A stretch of 64,000 nucleotides of DNA from positions 12,857,865 to 12,921,864 of the forward strand of contig OY482866.1 of the NCBI GenBank assembly GCA_960531495.1. The letters run 5' to 3'. A model generated the notes under the pieces. That model saw only the letters and a list, made by a program, of their open reading frames with translations. It had not been told where the DNA came from and searched no databases. A program made the translations under genes and the position numbers. The DNA is from Zeus faber. Taxonomy: Eukaryota > Chordata > Actinopteri > Zeiformes > Zeidae. This document shows, one piece after another, positions 10,868 through 23,336 of the stretch (its first letter is position 1; every line of letters starts with the position of its first letter).

Positions 10868-11835
10868 TGTTATAATTGTATGTGTATTTATATTTGTATT
10901 TGAAATTGTATTTATATTTGTATTATATTTATATGAGTGTTTATATTTATATTTGTCTTTATATTTAAATTTGTAATTATATTTGTATTTATATTTGTAT
11001 TATATTTATATGAGTGTTTATATTTATATTTGTCTTTACATTTATATTTGTAATTATATTTGTATTTATATTTGTATTATATTTATGAGTATTTATATTT
11101 GTATTTGCCTTTGTAATTATATTTGTATTCGTATTTATATGAGTGTTTATATTTGCCTTTATATTTATATTTGTAATTATATTTGTATTTATATTTGTAT
11201 TATATTTATGAGTATTTATATTTGTATTTGCCTTTGTAATTATATTTGTTTTCGTATTTATTTTTGTATTTGCCTTTATATTTATATTTGTAATTATATT
11301 TGTATTTATATTTGTATTCGTTTTTATATTAGTATTTGCCTTTATATTTATATTTGTAATTATATTTGTATTTATATTTGTATTCGTTTTTATACTAGTA
11401 TTTGCCTTTATATTTATATTTGTCATTATATTTGTCATTATATTTGTATTAGTTTTTATATTAGTATTTGCCTTTATATTTATATTTGTAATTACATTTG
11501 TATTTATAGTTGTATTATATTTATATTTGTATTAGTTTTTATATGAGTATTTGCCTTTATATTTATATTTGTAATTATATTTGTATTCGAATTTATTTGA
11601 GTATTTATATTGTATTTGCCTTTATATTTATATTTCTAATTATATTTGTATTTATATTTGTATTAGTATTTATATTTGTATTTGCCTTTGTAATTATATT
11701 TGTATTTATATTTGTATTAGTTTTTATACTAGTATTTGCCTTTATATTTATATTTGTCATTATATTTGTATTTATATTTGTATGAGTATTCATATTTGTA
11801 TTTGCGTTTGTATTTTTATGCGTGTATTTGTTTAG
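10868..11835. repeat. AT-rich hexamer-based minisatellite, about 1 kb
   Basis: Almost a kilobase made of ATTTGT/ATTTAT-like hexamers with interspersed CTTTAT, GTAATT and GAGTAT variants. The landmark GTAATTATATTTGTAT recurs roughly every 54-76 bp (near 10974, 11050, 11114, 11174, 11236, 11290 and 11356), which indicates a higher-order unit of about 60-65 bp. Because the unit is divisible by three, long frames stay open on both strands; they are not genes. Confidence 0.9.
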
Positions 11836-11869
11836 TACAGAAATTTCATTTTTTTAGCACATTCCACAA

Positions 11870-11904
11870 TGGGGGGGGAGGGTCCGGGGGGGGGGGGGGG
11901 GGGG
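11870..11904. repeat. Poly(G)-rich tract
   Basis: Two G runs, GGGGGGGG (from about 11871) and an uninterrupted run of about 19 G (11886-11904). They directly follow the AT-rich array. Confidence 0.7.
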
Positions 11905-12499
11905 TTTGTAAAGTGACATTTATGTTGATAGTATCTTTGCTGTGATGATGATGTTATAAGCCCAGAATTCATTACGCTTGTTCTCCAGGATCACTCCCGC
12001 CGTAAGTGGGTAAATGTATATTGTTGGATTTGGAGCTCAGCCCACCGTGCAGGGATCTCCACAGGTTCTGGGGTGGTGCCCCAAGCATAAAACAGGTGCT
12101 CTGTTGTTCCCACATCTGTATTGCATGGGGGACGGTTATCCACATCAAGTTGAACTCTTGTTCTGAGGATTTCATTTTAAGGGTACATTTCCTTGTGTTT
12201 AGGAGGTGTGGGGAATCGGAGGAATTTTGTTCAAGTGGCCACTATGTCAGTTTATTTTGTTATTATTATTATTATTATTTTTAACGTTAAGTGCCTTCAT
12301 TAATCCAGGGAACAATGTATTCACCAAATATTGCTTCAGAAATCTATCTCACACTTTTTGTGTCGACAGTCTATGTTTATATTTTGTAATCCCGGCGCTG
12401 GAGTGTTCGATTGGTTTTAATTAACCGGATAAGTACCCTTGGAATGTTTTGTGTCACCTTGATATATTTTTTAATAAAGCTGTAATGCGCTTCACGGGT

Positions 12500-13498
12500 T
12501 CTGTACATACTGTAGCTTATCTGATATTGACGAGACGGCGTGTGTCCTTTTAGAAGCTTTATTCCCCAACAACTCAACCCCAGGAGGTCAGGTTATACTG
12601 TGGCACATTGAACGCATGGTCCTTCACCTATCGTGTTCCCCATTAGCTGCACAATAGTTCCACCTCAATCTCTCCCCATCTCCCCCTTTAAGCGAATACC
12701 AACATTTCTTTTTAAACAAAATCAAATAGTATTTTAACTCAGATTCACGTTTCCTATCTAGGGGTTCAGGGAAGACTGCCTGAGTCCCCAAAGCGGTGCA
12801 GGGATTATTCTGCCCTGCCGACCACAACTTTCTACCTAAGACACAGGTTATTACAAGTCCATCCCGACTGGTCTTTTTTATCATGCGCCCTGATCGAGAA
12901 ACAGTAGGAGTCTCTGGAATGACCCTGATGGGGGATCGGTTTCTGCGAAGACTCCCAGAGGGCAGCTCGGTGTTGTAGGATCTTGGCGTCTGGGCTGGAC
13001 CTGTGAGGATTCCAGGCTGCTCGGTGTTCTTCACCCAGACTGCTCATGCGGTCTTAACAGTACAGCTTTTGCCAGTGTTAGCTCACTGTCCACCTGCAGA
13101 CTCTCTGACAGGCCCCGGTGTCGTATGCCTGCCACCAACCTGTCTCGACTCGGTTCTTCCTGCAGTGCACCGTATTGGCGGTGTTCTGCTAGTTTGTAAA
13201 CTGCAGAAATGAACGATTCAGCCGGTTCACCTGGCTCTTGGCGTCTTTTGTTAAATCGGCATCGTTCATGAATCACATCATGTTTGCCAACAAAGTCTTC
13301 ATCAAAGGCTTCTTTTGCACTGCCGTATTTCTTTTGGTCTGCATCGCTTAAACCCAGTGTGGCCAGAATGTCATCAGCTTTATCGCCCATGGCGTAGACG
13401 AAGGGATCTACTTGATAGGCTTCATCCTTTTTGTCCAATTCTGAATCTTTCAAACCTGCGGATCCAGTCGGGCCAGCTGGGAAAGTCTGAGAGGTCAA
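12500..13498 (-). mobile_element. Ty3/gypsy-type LTR retrotransposon, internally deleted and decayed
   Basis: On the minus strand, 13498-13031 encodes about 155 aa of gag-like sequence, with HERCRFNKRRQ, ESFISAVYKLAE and the RDRLVAGI motif typical of fish gypsy gag. Near 12890-12930 a different frame reads TVSRSGRMIKK, like the C-terminal tail of gypsy pol. Next come a polypurine tract AAAGGGGGAGATGG (near 12690-12675) and an LTR-like stretch with AATAAA near 12558. The protease, RT and integrase core are missing between gag and the pol tail. No intact coding capacity remains, and the 5' LTR was not located. Confidence 0.6.
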
Positions 13499-13859
13499 AA
13501 TTCTCTGGTGGGGCTTATGGAGAACAGGGAATCCATCATCTTCGTTTTTTTTTTTTTTCCCCCCTCAAAAAAGTAAAATCCAAAACTCTCCAAAGCAGGT
13601 GCACAATAGATCGTATTCGTTACTTCATCCAGTCTTCCACAAATATTGACTCTCTTTTGTTTAAAACGACTATTATTCCACAGCGGGACGTCGTGAGGGC
13701 TGAAATTGCGTATATGAAAGCAAAAAAGCCAAACACCTTGTATGTGTATAAGGCCCAAATACCGCTTTGTAAAGAAATCATTGCACGCTTCAACTGGTGA
13801 TGCCTTGTGCCGCCTTCATACGGTTCGCTGCCACTGAAACAAATAACTTAACACGCACT

Positions 13860-15300
13860 CACACATAGACAATTGAAACCTTTTTTATTGAAGCACATCG
13901 ACATGGATTGCAATTTTTACACGCTTACATCAAATGATCAAAATGCGAACACGGAGCCTTCTTAAGGGTTTTCCCCCCTTGCGAACACATGGGATTGAAG
14001 CTATGGAATCGACGAAGTGGCTGCTGCAGCTCCCGACGACCACCAGGCGTCGCTGTAGATCCTCGTTCGTCCATCGTCGTCGTCAGCGCCGTATCAGGTC
14101 AGGGAGGTTTTCTTTTTTGTCTGATGAGCTGCTCTCGTCAAACATTTATTTATGGGTGGAAATTATAAATTGAATAGATATTTAAATGATGTGTTTGAAC
14201 AAGCGGGTCCATCGAACCGAGTGGGTCGCCTCTAACACAGTTGCTATTCATCCATTATTATCTCTAAGGTAATTTGTTTAATCCACTGAAAATATCTTCA
14301 ATTAATCAACTTATCACTTGTAAAATTGTGCCATTTTAAGTATATATTTATTTTATGTTTATAATATTTTTCCATCATTCCTAGGATATAGATATAGTCG
14401 TTATTTTGGATATAAAATATGTGTTTCTATTGGCATTCTGGTTAAAACGCATGATTCATTGATTGATCACTGGCTTGAGGGTTAGTCTCCTTTGATGGAA
14501 TTTAGAGGTAGTAGTAGTAGTAGTAGTAGTAGTAGTACGGAACAAGCTGTATTTTGTCAACAAAACCCCACACAGACCACAACACCAATATGATCTGGAC
14601 GATATGAATGCACATGCACCGTGCCACGCCCTCACACTGTTTCCTTTGATCGTCTGCTATCGGTTTGTTTGCGCAAATAGCGGGATACACACGACGCGCG
14701 CGTCTTTACAAGCGTGAGTTGAGGCCCACATGTTTTCCCTAAAGATCATCGTGCCAGATTATCCTGCGGTGTGAGGTGCGTTACGAGTGTTTCGTTTTTA
14801 CTTGCCCGATCCGCTCGAGCACGCACGCACGCACACACGCACAACGGAAACGGAAGAAGCCATAAACATAACAGCAGCAATGGTGGCAAATGCGAAGGCT
14901 GCGAAGCATAAAGTAACGAGTACAGCCCATGTTCACGCCGTCTTCGTGGCTTCATCCATTGTTTTGTCCCCCCCCCCCCTTTGGATTCTCTGTCAAAAAA
15001 AAACACTTTTTTTTTTTAAATTAATAAAAAGTGCAAAAACTGGCTTCTCTGGTTCCATCCCGTCGCCCGTCGATGTTTCGCTGACGCAAAGGTCACGTTT
15101 GATCGCGCGAGACCTCCGGCCGGTAATGTCGCGTGACGTCGCGACACCCGGCCTCGAGCCGTGGGTGAAGTGGGGCCCGCTGGTGCGCGGCGGCGCCGCT
15201 CGGGCAAGTCAACAAAACCGTTTTAATGGGTCATGATCGCGGGTGTGCGGGGTGTCTCACGTTACCCAACGTCCGTGAAAACTCTTGCAAAACAGATTTT
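13860..15300. other. Intergenic region, no recognised gene
   Basis: Contains a minus-strand AATAAA near 13880, so a short minus-strand transcript end is possible, but the frames upstream of it are not recognised. Also holds a (TAG)n tract at about 14508-14536 and a CpG-rich patch at 15050-15230 with no gene that I can identify. Confidence 0.35.
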
Positions 15301-15400
15301 AATCCCAATGACACTAAACTGGGGAAATAAAGGTTCGTGTTGTCGTGTGTAGGGGGGGGTTTCAGTCTACATTTTGACACTACATCCTAAAAATGCACGT

Positions 15401-17174
15401 CTACGGCACAGGCGGGTAAAGTCCGGCGGGGTAGAGGGGCTGGGCGGAGTAGTTGGGGGCCTGTGGCGGCGGGTTGATGGGGGAGACCTCCACGACGGCG
15501 GCGGCGGGATCGCGGGCGAGGAGGAGCTGGCGCTTGTGGTGCTTGAGCTCGCGGGCCATCTGGCACAAGGCACAGGCGGGGCAGCAGGTGACCACCAGGC
15601 AGTCGTCACACACGGAGCCCTGGGGGTTGGCGGGAGAGGGAGATCAGGCTGTGGGAATGTGGCATTTATTGGGCTCATAGGTCGGGGCTGGGCGTGAACA
15701 TTTCGATCGTAAAAAAAAAACGGGTGCGTTGCATTACATTTCACTGCATATATGTATGAAAGTATGTATATGTATGTGACAAATAAAAATCTTGAATCTT
15801 GAATCTTGAATCTTGAAATGTTGAGGTTGACGGTGGCCGTCGTCAGCGACTGTTTAATCCACGTCTGCCGAAGCGCAAAAAGCCCTTTAACAAATGGCTC
15901 CTATTTTTAGATTGATATTTATTTTTCCTCAAGTTCACTGTACATTACCACATTTTCTTTACTGTTATTTGTTGTTGTTTTTTTAATCTATTTATTATCG
16001 TTTATCGTTAATTTATTGAAAGGGTGCCCCCAAAGGGTTTTCTTTTTGTCAGAGGTAGGAAAAACGAGTGTGAGGCCAACCTGTATGGAGTACCTCTCCC
16101 TCATGGAGCTTCTTACAGCCAAGGTGGCAGCCGGGACGATGCCGACGCCAAGAATGTCCACCAGAGGCAAGCACAGGCACTCCCCGAAGTCAGAGCTGAT
16201 ATTACACGCCAAACAACACGGGCACCAGCAACCAAAGCAACCTGCGGATGGATGGATGATGGATGATGGGTGTATGGTGGATAATGGGCGGATGGATGTA
16301 TTTCGGATGATGGATGGTGGATGGACGGATGGATTTATGGTGGATGATGGATCGCCGGATGTATGGTGGATGATGGATGGATGTATGGTGGATGATGGAT
16401 GGATGTATGGTGGATGATGGATGGATGTATGGTGGATGGATGATGGATGGATGGATTTATGGTGGATGATCGATCGATGGATGTATGGTGGATGATGGAT
16501 GGATGTATGGTGGATGATGGATGGATGGGGCAACACGGATGACATGGTAATAGGAATAAATACATAAAAAAAGAAGATGCCGATATGCAACACATCTCAG
16601 GTTTACCTGAAAAGATGGCACACCGCCACTACGCCCGGAAGTGACGTCAGTCAAGTTCTTTATGAGAACTGGGCTTAAAACAAATTAAATAAGTGACAAA
16701 TGTAAAACAAATGTCGTGGGTGTCACAATATCCACTATCAATACATATACAGTATATGTGTGTGTATGTGTGTGTGTGTGTGTGTGTGTGAAGAAGTGAA
16801 CCGTGCATGTTTTGTTTTTTTTGTTTTTTAGTTTTTGTTTTTGTGCGCACTGAGCAAACCCCATTTAAGCGGAAGTTTAACCTCTGCCTGGTTGAACACG
16901 GTAGATAGTGACATCACCGGGTAGTACTGCGTGAACACAGCTCTCCCATTTCCCCATGACGCGTTCTGCGACGCCCAGACCCGGACGCAGTTCACCCGAC
17001 GGCGGGGATCCGACGACACACTCGGTGTGAAGCCGGCTGGGGACACTCACAGGTGCCCATGTCCGCAAAGCAGCTGTAGAGGCCGCTGCTCCACGTCTCG
17101 GTCTTCACGCCGAAGACGGGACGCGTGAGCATCCCCGGCTGGACTGTGACGACGTGCATCGGGTGAACCAACAT
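15401..17174 (-). CDS. PLAC8/cornifelin-family cysteine-rich protein
   Basis: Three coding exons, complement(17051..17174), complement(16081..16241) and complement(15401..15619), joined in phases 1 and 0 to give 167 aa. The PLAC8 domain is clear: WSSGLYSCFADMGTC, then CFGCWCPCCLACNI, DFGECLCLPL, TLAVRSSMRERYSIQG, and CDDCLVVTCCPACALCQMAREL. The family (PLAC8/onzin, cornifelin, fish ponzr) consists of small Cys-rich proteins, often membrane-associated, with varied reported roles. A proline-rich tail follows the domain (NPPPQAPN...PPVP). The start ATG is the first after the acceptor GTGTGCCTAG (AG at 17177-17176). The donors are GTGAGT at 17050 and GTTGGC at 16080; the second is weak but the joined frame is clean. 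The polypyrimidine stretch before exon 2 is part of a minisatellite. I cannot name the exact paralog. Confidence 0.85.
15704..15820 (+). mobile_element. L2-like LINE/SINE 3' tail, copy 1 (5'-truncated)
   Basis: Ends in four copies of CTTGAAT after AAATAAAAAT, and begins with GGGTGCGTTGCATTACATTT. It matches the 3' parts of the copies at 36725-37190 and 45579-45870, which lie in the opposite orientation. The tandem TTGAATC tail is typical of fish non-LTR elements. Confidence 0.7.
16244..16528. repeat. GGAT/GTATGGTGGATGAT minisatellite
   Basis: Tandem array of GGATGGATGTATGGTGGATGAT-like units of about 22 bp with variants. It lies in the intron between coding exons 1 and 2 of the PLAC8-family gene and touches the exon 2 acceptor. 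Confidence 0.9.
16756..16790. repeat. (TG)n microsatellite
   Basis: Interrupted TG dinucleotide tract in the first coding intron of the PLAC8-family gene. Confidence 0.9.
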
Positions 17175-17179
17175 GTCTA

Positions 17180-19795
17180 GGCACACAGAGAGACGATGAA
17201 GGCCGGAGGGGGTCGAAGAATACATAACGAAGGAAAATGGCAAAATACAGCGACCTCAAAGTCAGTGGAAAAAAAGGTGAAAATGCACGATAAACCCAGC
17301 AGATAACACGAAACAATACAATTATGGCAGTACACAATAAACCTAATGAACAATAAATATTTCCCAAAAAGTAATGAAAAACAATAAAATATTTGGGCAT
17401 ACACAATAAAACGATAGACTAACTAGGAAACCGAAGACACATTTTCCATGATCAATAAACCTCAACAAATTATTGATAATAAACCGAGCCGGAAAAAATA
17501 CTTTTGGAAACAGTTGAAATGTAAAATGTTCATAGTGAAATAAATACAAATAGAAAAGATGAGTAAATACTACAACACACAAATCCGTATTTAGAGTTCT
17601 AAATGCACAAAAAAAGAAAAGAATCATGTGATTAAACGTCGCGATCGTCATGCTCTCTTGCACTTACACAACTTGCCACTTCCACATCTAACGCTCCTTC
17701 TAATGGTCGAATTACCTTTGGTTCACGTTTTGTGTTCACGCTTTGTGACGTCACATACAAGTTGGAGAGAGGGATGAGTGAACACACGGAGCGGATCCGG
17801 GAGCGGACTGGGTCAATGAGAAACGAAAGAAAAACGAACTAACAAAACTTTTGTGTTATATATACGTAATATAACGTATTTCTCTTTTTATATATATGAT
17901 TTATGGGTCATAATAATTTGTTTGTGGATGGGAAAAATATATTTATATATGTTGTGTATATTTGTCTTTTTTTTTTTTTTTTTTGCTCTAAAAATCTTAA
18001 TACAGATTTGTGGTTTGTAGCATTTATTCATGTTTTTTAATAAGCATTTATTTTATTACATCAATTTGTGAATTGCGACACACAGAATTTCCCCACACAG
18101 TGGAGTCGGCTGTAGACCACACCGAAACCCAAAGAGATATAGAAAGCAGCACTATGTTATTTTTGGTATTTGTCACACCCGCAGTTTTTGAGTGCAATTG
18201 CACTTTGACGCCACAGTCGCAAAACACGGCCCGGCGTCATTCATTTTACCAGAAAAAATGTCAACCTTATCGCTCACGTTTGGTTGTAGAGTACAATGTA
18301 CGCCTAGGTTACAGCAGCCCTCGCACGGACCTCACCGCTTTAGCTCCGGTGGAGCCGCGGGGGAGCGAGGGCGCCGGGACGGCCTCCTGCCACCGGTGTA
18401 GGTACCAGATGTGCTCGGCCGGGCAGATCGGCTCGCACGCGCGGTGTCGGCGGGGGGGGGGGGAAACGAGCGCCGTGGCGCGACGAAGGCGAGGGGCCGA
18501 GGCTCGGGTGCCGGGTGCTCCTCTCACCCATGATTTTCTGTGAGCATTCTTACCGGATATTTTGGACCGGCGAGTTTATTCAAAAAGAAATAATAAAAGA
18601 TGACCAGGCGAAAAAACGGTAATGACCACGCATCAAGGAAGTGACGTGGTGGGGTATTACACACTTTTCCCGCGTTTTCGTACCTGAACGCAGAAGTTAC
18701 ACAGTGCAAGAACAGGGGACAGGTGGAGGTGAATGAGGTGTGCCATCAAAATGATGTGGAAGCTGTTATTTTCGAAGGACGAAAGTTATATAGTTTTACT
18801 TTAACTTGTCTCTGTTCTATCCACACAAACCTCATATCATGACGTTGAATAATTTGTCCATATTAATAAAATATTGTCTTATCCATATGCTTGTGTTTGG
18901 TTTGAAAAGTATGGAGCCAGACACTTTGGGGAAGGAAAAGTTATTCCAGTCTTTTTCCAAGATATGTTGTGGTAGGTTACTGTGATTAGGGTAGAGATTA
19001 CAGCACAATAATACAACAAAAATAAATATATATTAAAAACACACACACAAAAAAAACACTCAATTCCCTTTGACTGTCATAGAAAAGGAGATGTCCTGAG
19101 GGGTTTTTATTTTTTGGCCCCACTTGTTTGTGTGTTCCAGTGTTGGTCCTTATAGACCGGCTGTCAGGCAAGAACCTGTGGCCATCCCCGAGGGACCAGG
19201 TCGTATCTTAGAGGAAGGAGAGAGAGGCCCCTCCCTGATGGATTCAAGTAAACCAGCCAAACAACAGGCAACAATTAACCCATGTTTCGCAGAATGAGAA
19301 CAATATAGTCCTTTCATTTATAGTTCGTAAAAATAAATAAATAAATACGAAAGCCTCAAAAATGCCGTCCAAATCCAAATCAAGTTATTAAAGGGCATTT
19401 AACAATAAAGAAATAAAAACCACAATAAAACTGGATAAGTCGCCAAGACCTCTTTTGGTGGTTTCGCAAAATAACACAAACATGTCACAACTTCACAGCA
19501 TAGCTTGACCGTGTACAAATACATTATTTTTTTCTTTTTTTAAGACGTACCTGCTTGCGAGGTGGCCTTGTCAAACAAAGGAAAGGTTTTTCCAGCTTGA
19601 AAGTGTTACACCGTGGCTTTAAACTGAGCTCAGACAGTTATGGTTGAAGCAGAGGGTGTGCATCCAACTCAACCAGAACCTCCTACTGTACTCTCCCACG
19701 AGGGGAGCTGTGCTTATATCACACCACACACACACAGACACACATTACATATTTAAAATATGATATAATATACATACATAATCTGTGTATGTATA
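17180..19795. other. Upstream of the PLAC8-family gene; no coding exon recognised
   Basis: AT-rich, with several minus-strand TTTATT/AATAAA-like words at 17250-17640 and (T)n at 17968-17984. A CpG-rich patch at 18310-18530 could be a promoter or leader exon of the PLAC8-family gene. Its ORFs resemble nothing that I know. Confidence 0.3.
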
Positions 19796-19799
19796 TTTA

Positions 19800-20399
19800 T
19801 ACACCCATCAGCCACAACATTAAAACCTCCACTAATAACCGCGAATATTGTGTAGCTCCCCCTTGTGCCATCAAAACAGCTCTGACCCATCCAGGCATGG
19901 ACTCCACAAGACCTCTGAAGGTGTCCTGTGGTATCTGGCACCAAGACGTTATCAGCAGATCCTTTAAGTTCTGGAAGTTGCGAGGTGGGGCCCCCATGGA
20001 TCGGGCTTGTTGTTCCAGCCCATCCCACAGATGCTCGACCGGATCGGACCCTAACCCCGACCATCCACATGATGTAGAAGAAAACATGATTCATCAGACC
20101 AGGTCACCTTCTTCCATTGCTCCATGGTCCAGTTCTGACGCTCACGTGTCCATTGTAGGAGCTTTCAGGGGTGGACAGGGGTCAGCATGGACACTCTGAC
20201 TGGTCTGCAGCTACACAGCCCCATACGCAGCAAGCTGTGGTGCACTGTGTGTTCTGGCACCTTTCTATCATAGCAGCATTAACTTTCTCAGAAATTTGTG
20301 CTAAAATAGCTGTGCTGTGGGATCAGACCAGACGGTCTAGCCTTCATGTTATTCAACTCACCTGTCAACGGTTTTAATGTTGTGGCTGATCAGTGTTTA
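19800..20399 (-). mobile_element. Tc1/mariner-type element, internally deleted, copy 2
   Basis: Same family as 1487-2208, in opposite orientation. The ends CATCAGCCACAACATTAAAA and TTTTAATGTTGTGGCTGATC are inverted repeats bordered by TA. Read on the minus strand, the transposase remnant passes from the region encoding VGVRVRSG straight to ASVGWAG, the same junction as in copy 1. The catalytic centre is absent. Confidence 0.85.
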
Positions 20400-20472
20400 T
20401 CTTATTGTAAATTGTATATTCTGTGTGGATAAAAAAATAAAAAAATGCGCCAAATATTTATATGTGGCAGTT

Positions 20473-20621
20473 TTGCCTGCCACACCTGTTGCGTTTCCAG
20501 GGCCCTCTGGCACAGAAACACAGACATCGGGGATGAGACCATACAAGTTTATGGTAGAGAGTGGGCTAGGTGGAACAAGCCCCGGAGCAGATGGACAGCA
20601 TGTCACGACAGGGGCTCCTCT

Positions 20622-20661
<40 letters not shown>
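20473..20661. repeat. Dispersed repeat A, copy 1, ending in (GT)n
   Basis: Shares CAGGGCCCTC-GGCACAGA-ACAGA, a TTTAT/TAGAG block, GGTGGAAC-AGCC, GGAGCAG-TGGA and CATGTCA-GACAGGGGCTCCTCTCC with copies at 39406-39610 and 45326-45545. A GT microsatellite (20625-20661) follows the shared block, as in the other copies. Confidence 0.75.
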
Positions 20662-20662
<1 letters not shown>

Positions 20663-21600
20663 TTTACATCCAAACTCAGTGGGGATTCTTCCGAGAATTA
20701 GGAATTCTCCTCCAGGAAGGAAGAAAGAAATTCCCCAGACACGGACCAAAGTCCAACTCTAACCAGCTTTCTTGACTTCCGGGCCCTCACTATAGACATA
20801 TACCGAAATAACAAAAGACGCTTGGGCCATTCATTCTATTCTCAATATTGGATATATATATATATATTTCCCTATTGAAAAAATAAATAAATAAATAAAA
20901 AGCAGTCATTTCACCTGGAACAGTGGGCTGAGGAGGCCTAATCATTTTTAAGTCACGAGCAGTGCACCTCTTCTCTGCTCGTGCACGTGCACTGCTCCAA
21001 CACAGTATATGGAAGGTTTGGTTGTGAGGGGTTACCTACCTAGATTTAAATAAACAGGAGTTTGTGCTGAAATCGGGGTCAGTGCTGCTGGAGTACATAC
21101 AAGCCGCGACGAGTTTCGGGAGCTTCGCCGGCGGAGGCAGAGGAAAAAAGACCCACAGCAGCTACAAAGTACGGACCAAATAAATCAACGGTCCTGACGT
21201 CTGTGGAGACCAGCGCTTTGTTACGGTTCAACCCGACATTCTTGCAGCTACAGTAATGTTTTTGCATCAGAAGCCGCCTATTCATATCCTAAAAGACACA
21301 CGCCCGCTTTGTTGCAAACAGCGCAGAACAAAAAAGCAGCTATGTGTAATGCCGTTAATAATCAACAATGTTAGTTTAAAAGGCACATATTTAAAAAATA
21401 ATAATAATAATAAATGACTCATGCACTACAAAACATACAAAATGGTTTTCCGTCACCACATCTGGTTGTATTTGGGGTAAAATGCTGTATCAGATTTTAG
21501 AAAAGTTTATTTTTATTTCTACATTTGCTTTGGTCACCGTCCCAATTAAGGGGGGGGGGGGGAGGTTAAAAAAAAATAAGGAAATAAAATGAAAGGACAA
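20662..21600. other. Intergenic region, nothing recognised
   Basis: Contains short (TA)n at 20854-20868 and A/T-rich runs. No ORF of recognisable type. Confidence 0.3.
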
Positions 21601-22427
21601 ACGATAGAGAGGAGAAAATGTATACCAAACAATGAAAAGTCCTTTATTGCCATCAGAACATGAGTGAGAAAAATCCAGAGACTGACAAAAGTCTGACAGT
21701 GAGGAGTCGACTGTCCAGCTAGTGTACACAACACACACACGGGTCAACGGTCGCTCAACGGGACACATGAGGGGATACAGCACTCACACATACACAGTGA
21801 GATATACAGGTAGGCACAAACAGAAAAGGGCTCTCTCTCACTGACACACACACACACACACACGGTACAAATACTCTTGTCCCCCTTTCACACGTTTGAC
21901 TAAAAACACAACGCACAAGTGGGCAGAAATGGGTAACAGCAGCATCTGATCATCTCAATTTCAACCACAAACCCCACTCGTCCGGTCTCCCTCAAAACCA
22001 ATTTGGTCGGGTGGGTGGAAGCCCGCCCGCCCGCCCCGCAACGCACACCCGCCACCCCATATTTTAAATACTTAGAATGGGGAGGCCACCACATTTGTTT
22101 ATCCTCAGTCCCTGGTTTAAAAAAAAAAAAAAAAAAAAAAAAAGATAATAGTGACAACAAAGCGGGAAAGGTTTCTCTCTCACTTTTCAAGGTAACAGTT
22201 TCTAGGTTGGACATTCAACGTGTACATTAGCAGCAGTTCTAGTGAATGGAACAATGGCTTCTGTGAGTCAGATTAATAGCAAACCTTCCTCATGCACGGG
22301 ACAGGCACTGTCTACTACTCGCCGACTAACACCATGCAAAGTTAGAAAAATAGACCGGCAAAACTCACAAGACAGAGAGGAAACCACAAGTTCATTTCCA
22401 GAGGAGAGGTTGATTTCACTTCCACGT

Positions 22428-23303
22428 TTTATTTGATAATTTTTCTATGATGTGTAAATAACAACAAAAGAAAGGGGGGTGGGGGGTGGGGGACACAAAA
22501 AAAACAAAACAAACAAACAAACAAACAAAAATCAAAACAAAAAACGGGTTGAGAGTGGTATCCAAGACAACAGTAACAACATGAGCCGAGGCCACGAGCA
22601 CCTCTCTGGAGTCCGCCCCCCCCCCCCCTCGCCCCCCGCCCAAAAACCTCGAGACTCCATCCCGACTTTGCGTCGACGCGTTGTGCCCGGGGCCGTCTCG
22701 TGCCGGCCGCCCGGCGACGCGTCCGGTTCCGGGGGCATTTTTATTGTACCCGTGTAGACTCCTCTCTCATCTGAAGCCGTGCTGATCGCCACGGGACCCC
22801 GGCCGCCCCCCCCTGGGACCCCCTCCCCGGCCACAGGGAGCGCGGGGCGGGGCACGACTAGTACGCCCGGCGGCTCCCGCACGCTCGCGGCGCGCCGCGG
22901 TCGGCTCTTCGAGACCGCCGGTGCGGCTGGAAGCTACCGCTGCCGAGAAAGAGGCGCGATCGGAGGGTCCACGCCCCGCCCCTCCCTGCTCCAAATCCGT
23001 TTCTCACGTCCAGCCCGGGCCCACTAGTGACGCGTCCTGGCTACAGGGCAGATTAACCCCCTTCACTACAGCCCAGTGAGCAAACACTGAGCAGCCTCAA
23101 CCAGTTTGGTACCCCCACCCTCCCAGTTTAAGTTTTACAGTCGCCAAATAGCTCATGTACACACATCGCCACTGACTGCGCATACATGTACACACACATA
23201 TATACACACACACACACACACATACACACACCCCAGTGAGTGGGCATCCCAACGCTGCCCGCTCACTCCGCAAACTGAGGACAAGCGCCTTGAATTTCCA
23301 GTT

Positions 23304-23336
<33 letters not shown>

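Noticed and set aside
10983..11546. 187-codon ORF rich in Ile, Tyr and Cys
   Set aside because: It is a translation of the AT-rich minisatellite; its frame stays open because of the repeat period.
13934..14173. Possible small Arg-rich gene
   Set aside because: Neither strand gives a recognisable protein; only a minus-strand poly(A)-like signal nearby argues for transcription.
16244..16528. Possible CRISPR-like array
   Set aside because: Direct tandem minisatellite without unique spacers, in an intron of a vertebrate gene.
22532..22882. 116-codon minus-strand ORF in the fxr2 3' UTR
   Set aside because: GC-rich low-complexity frame after the fxr2 stop, without any known domain.
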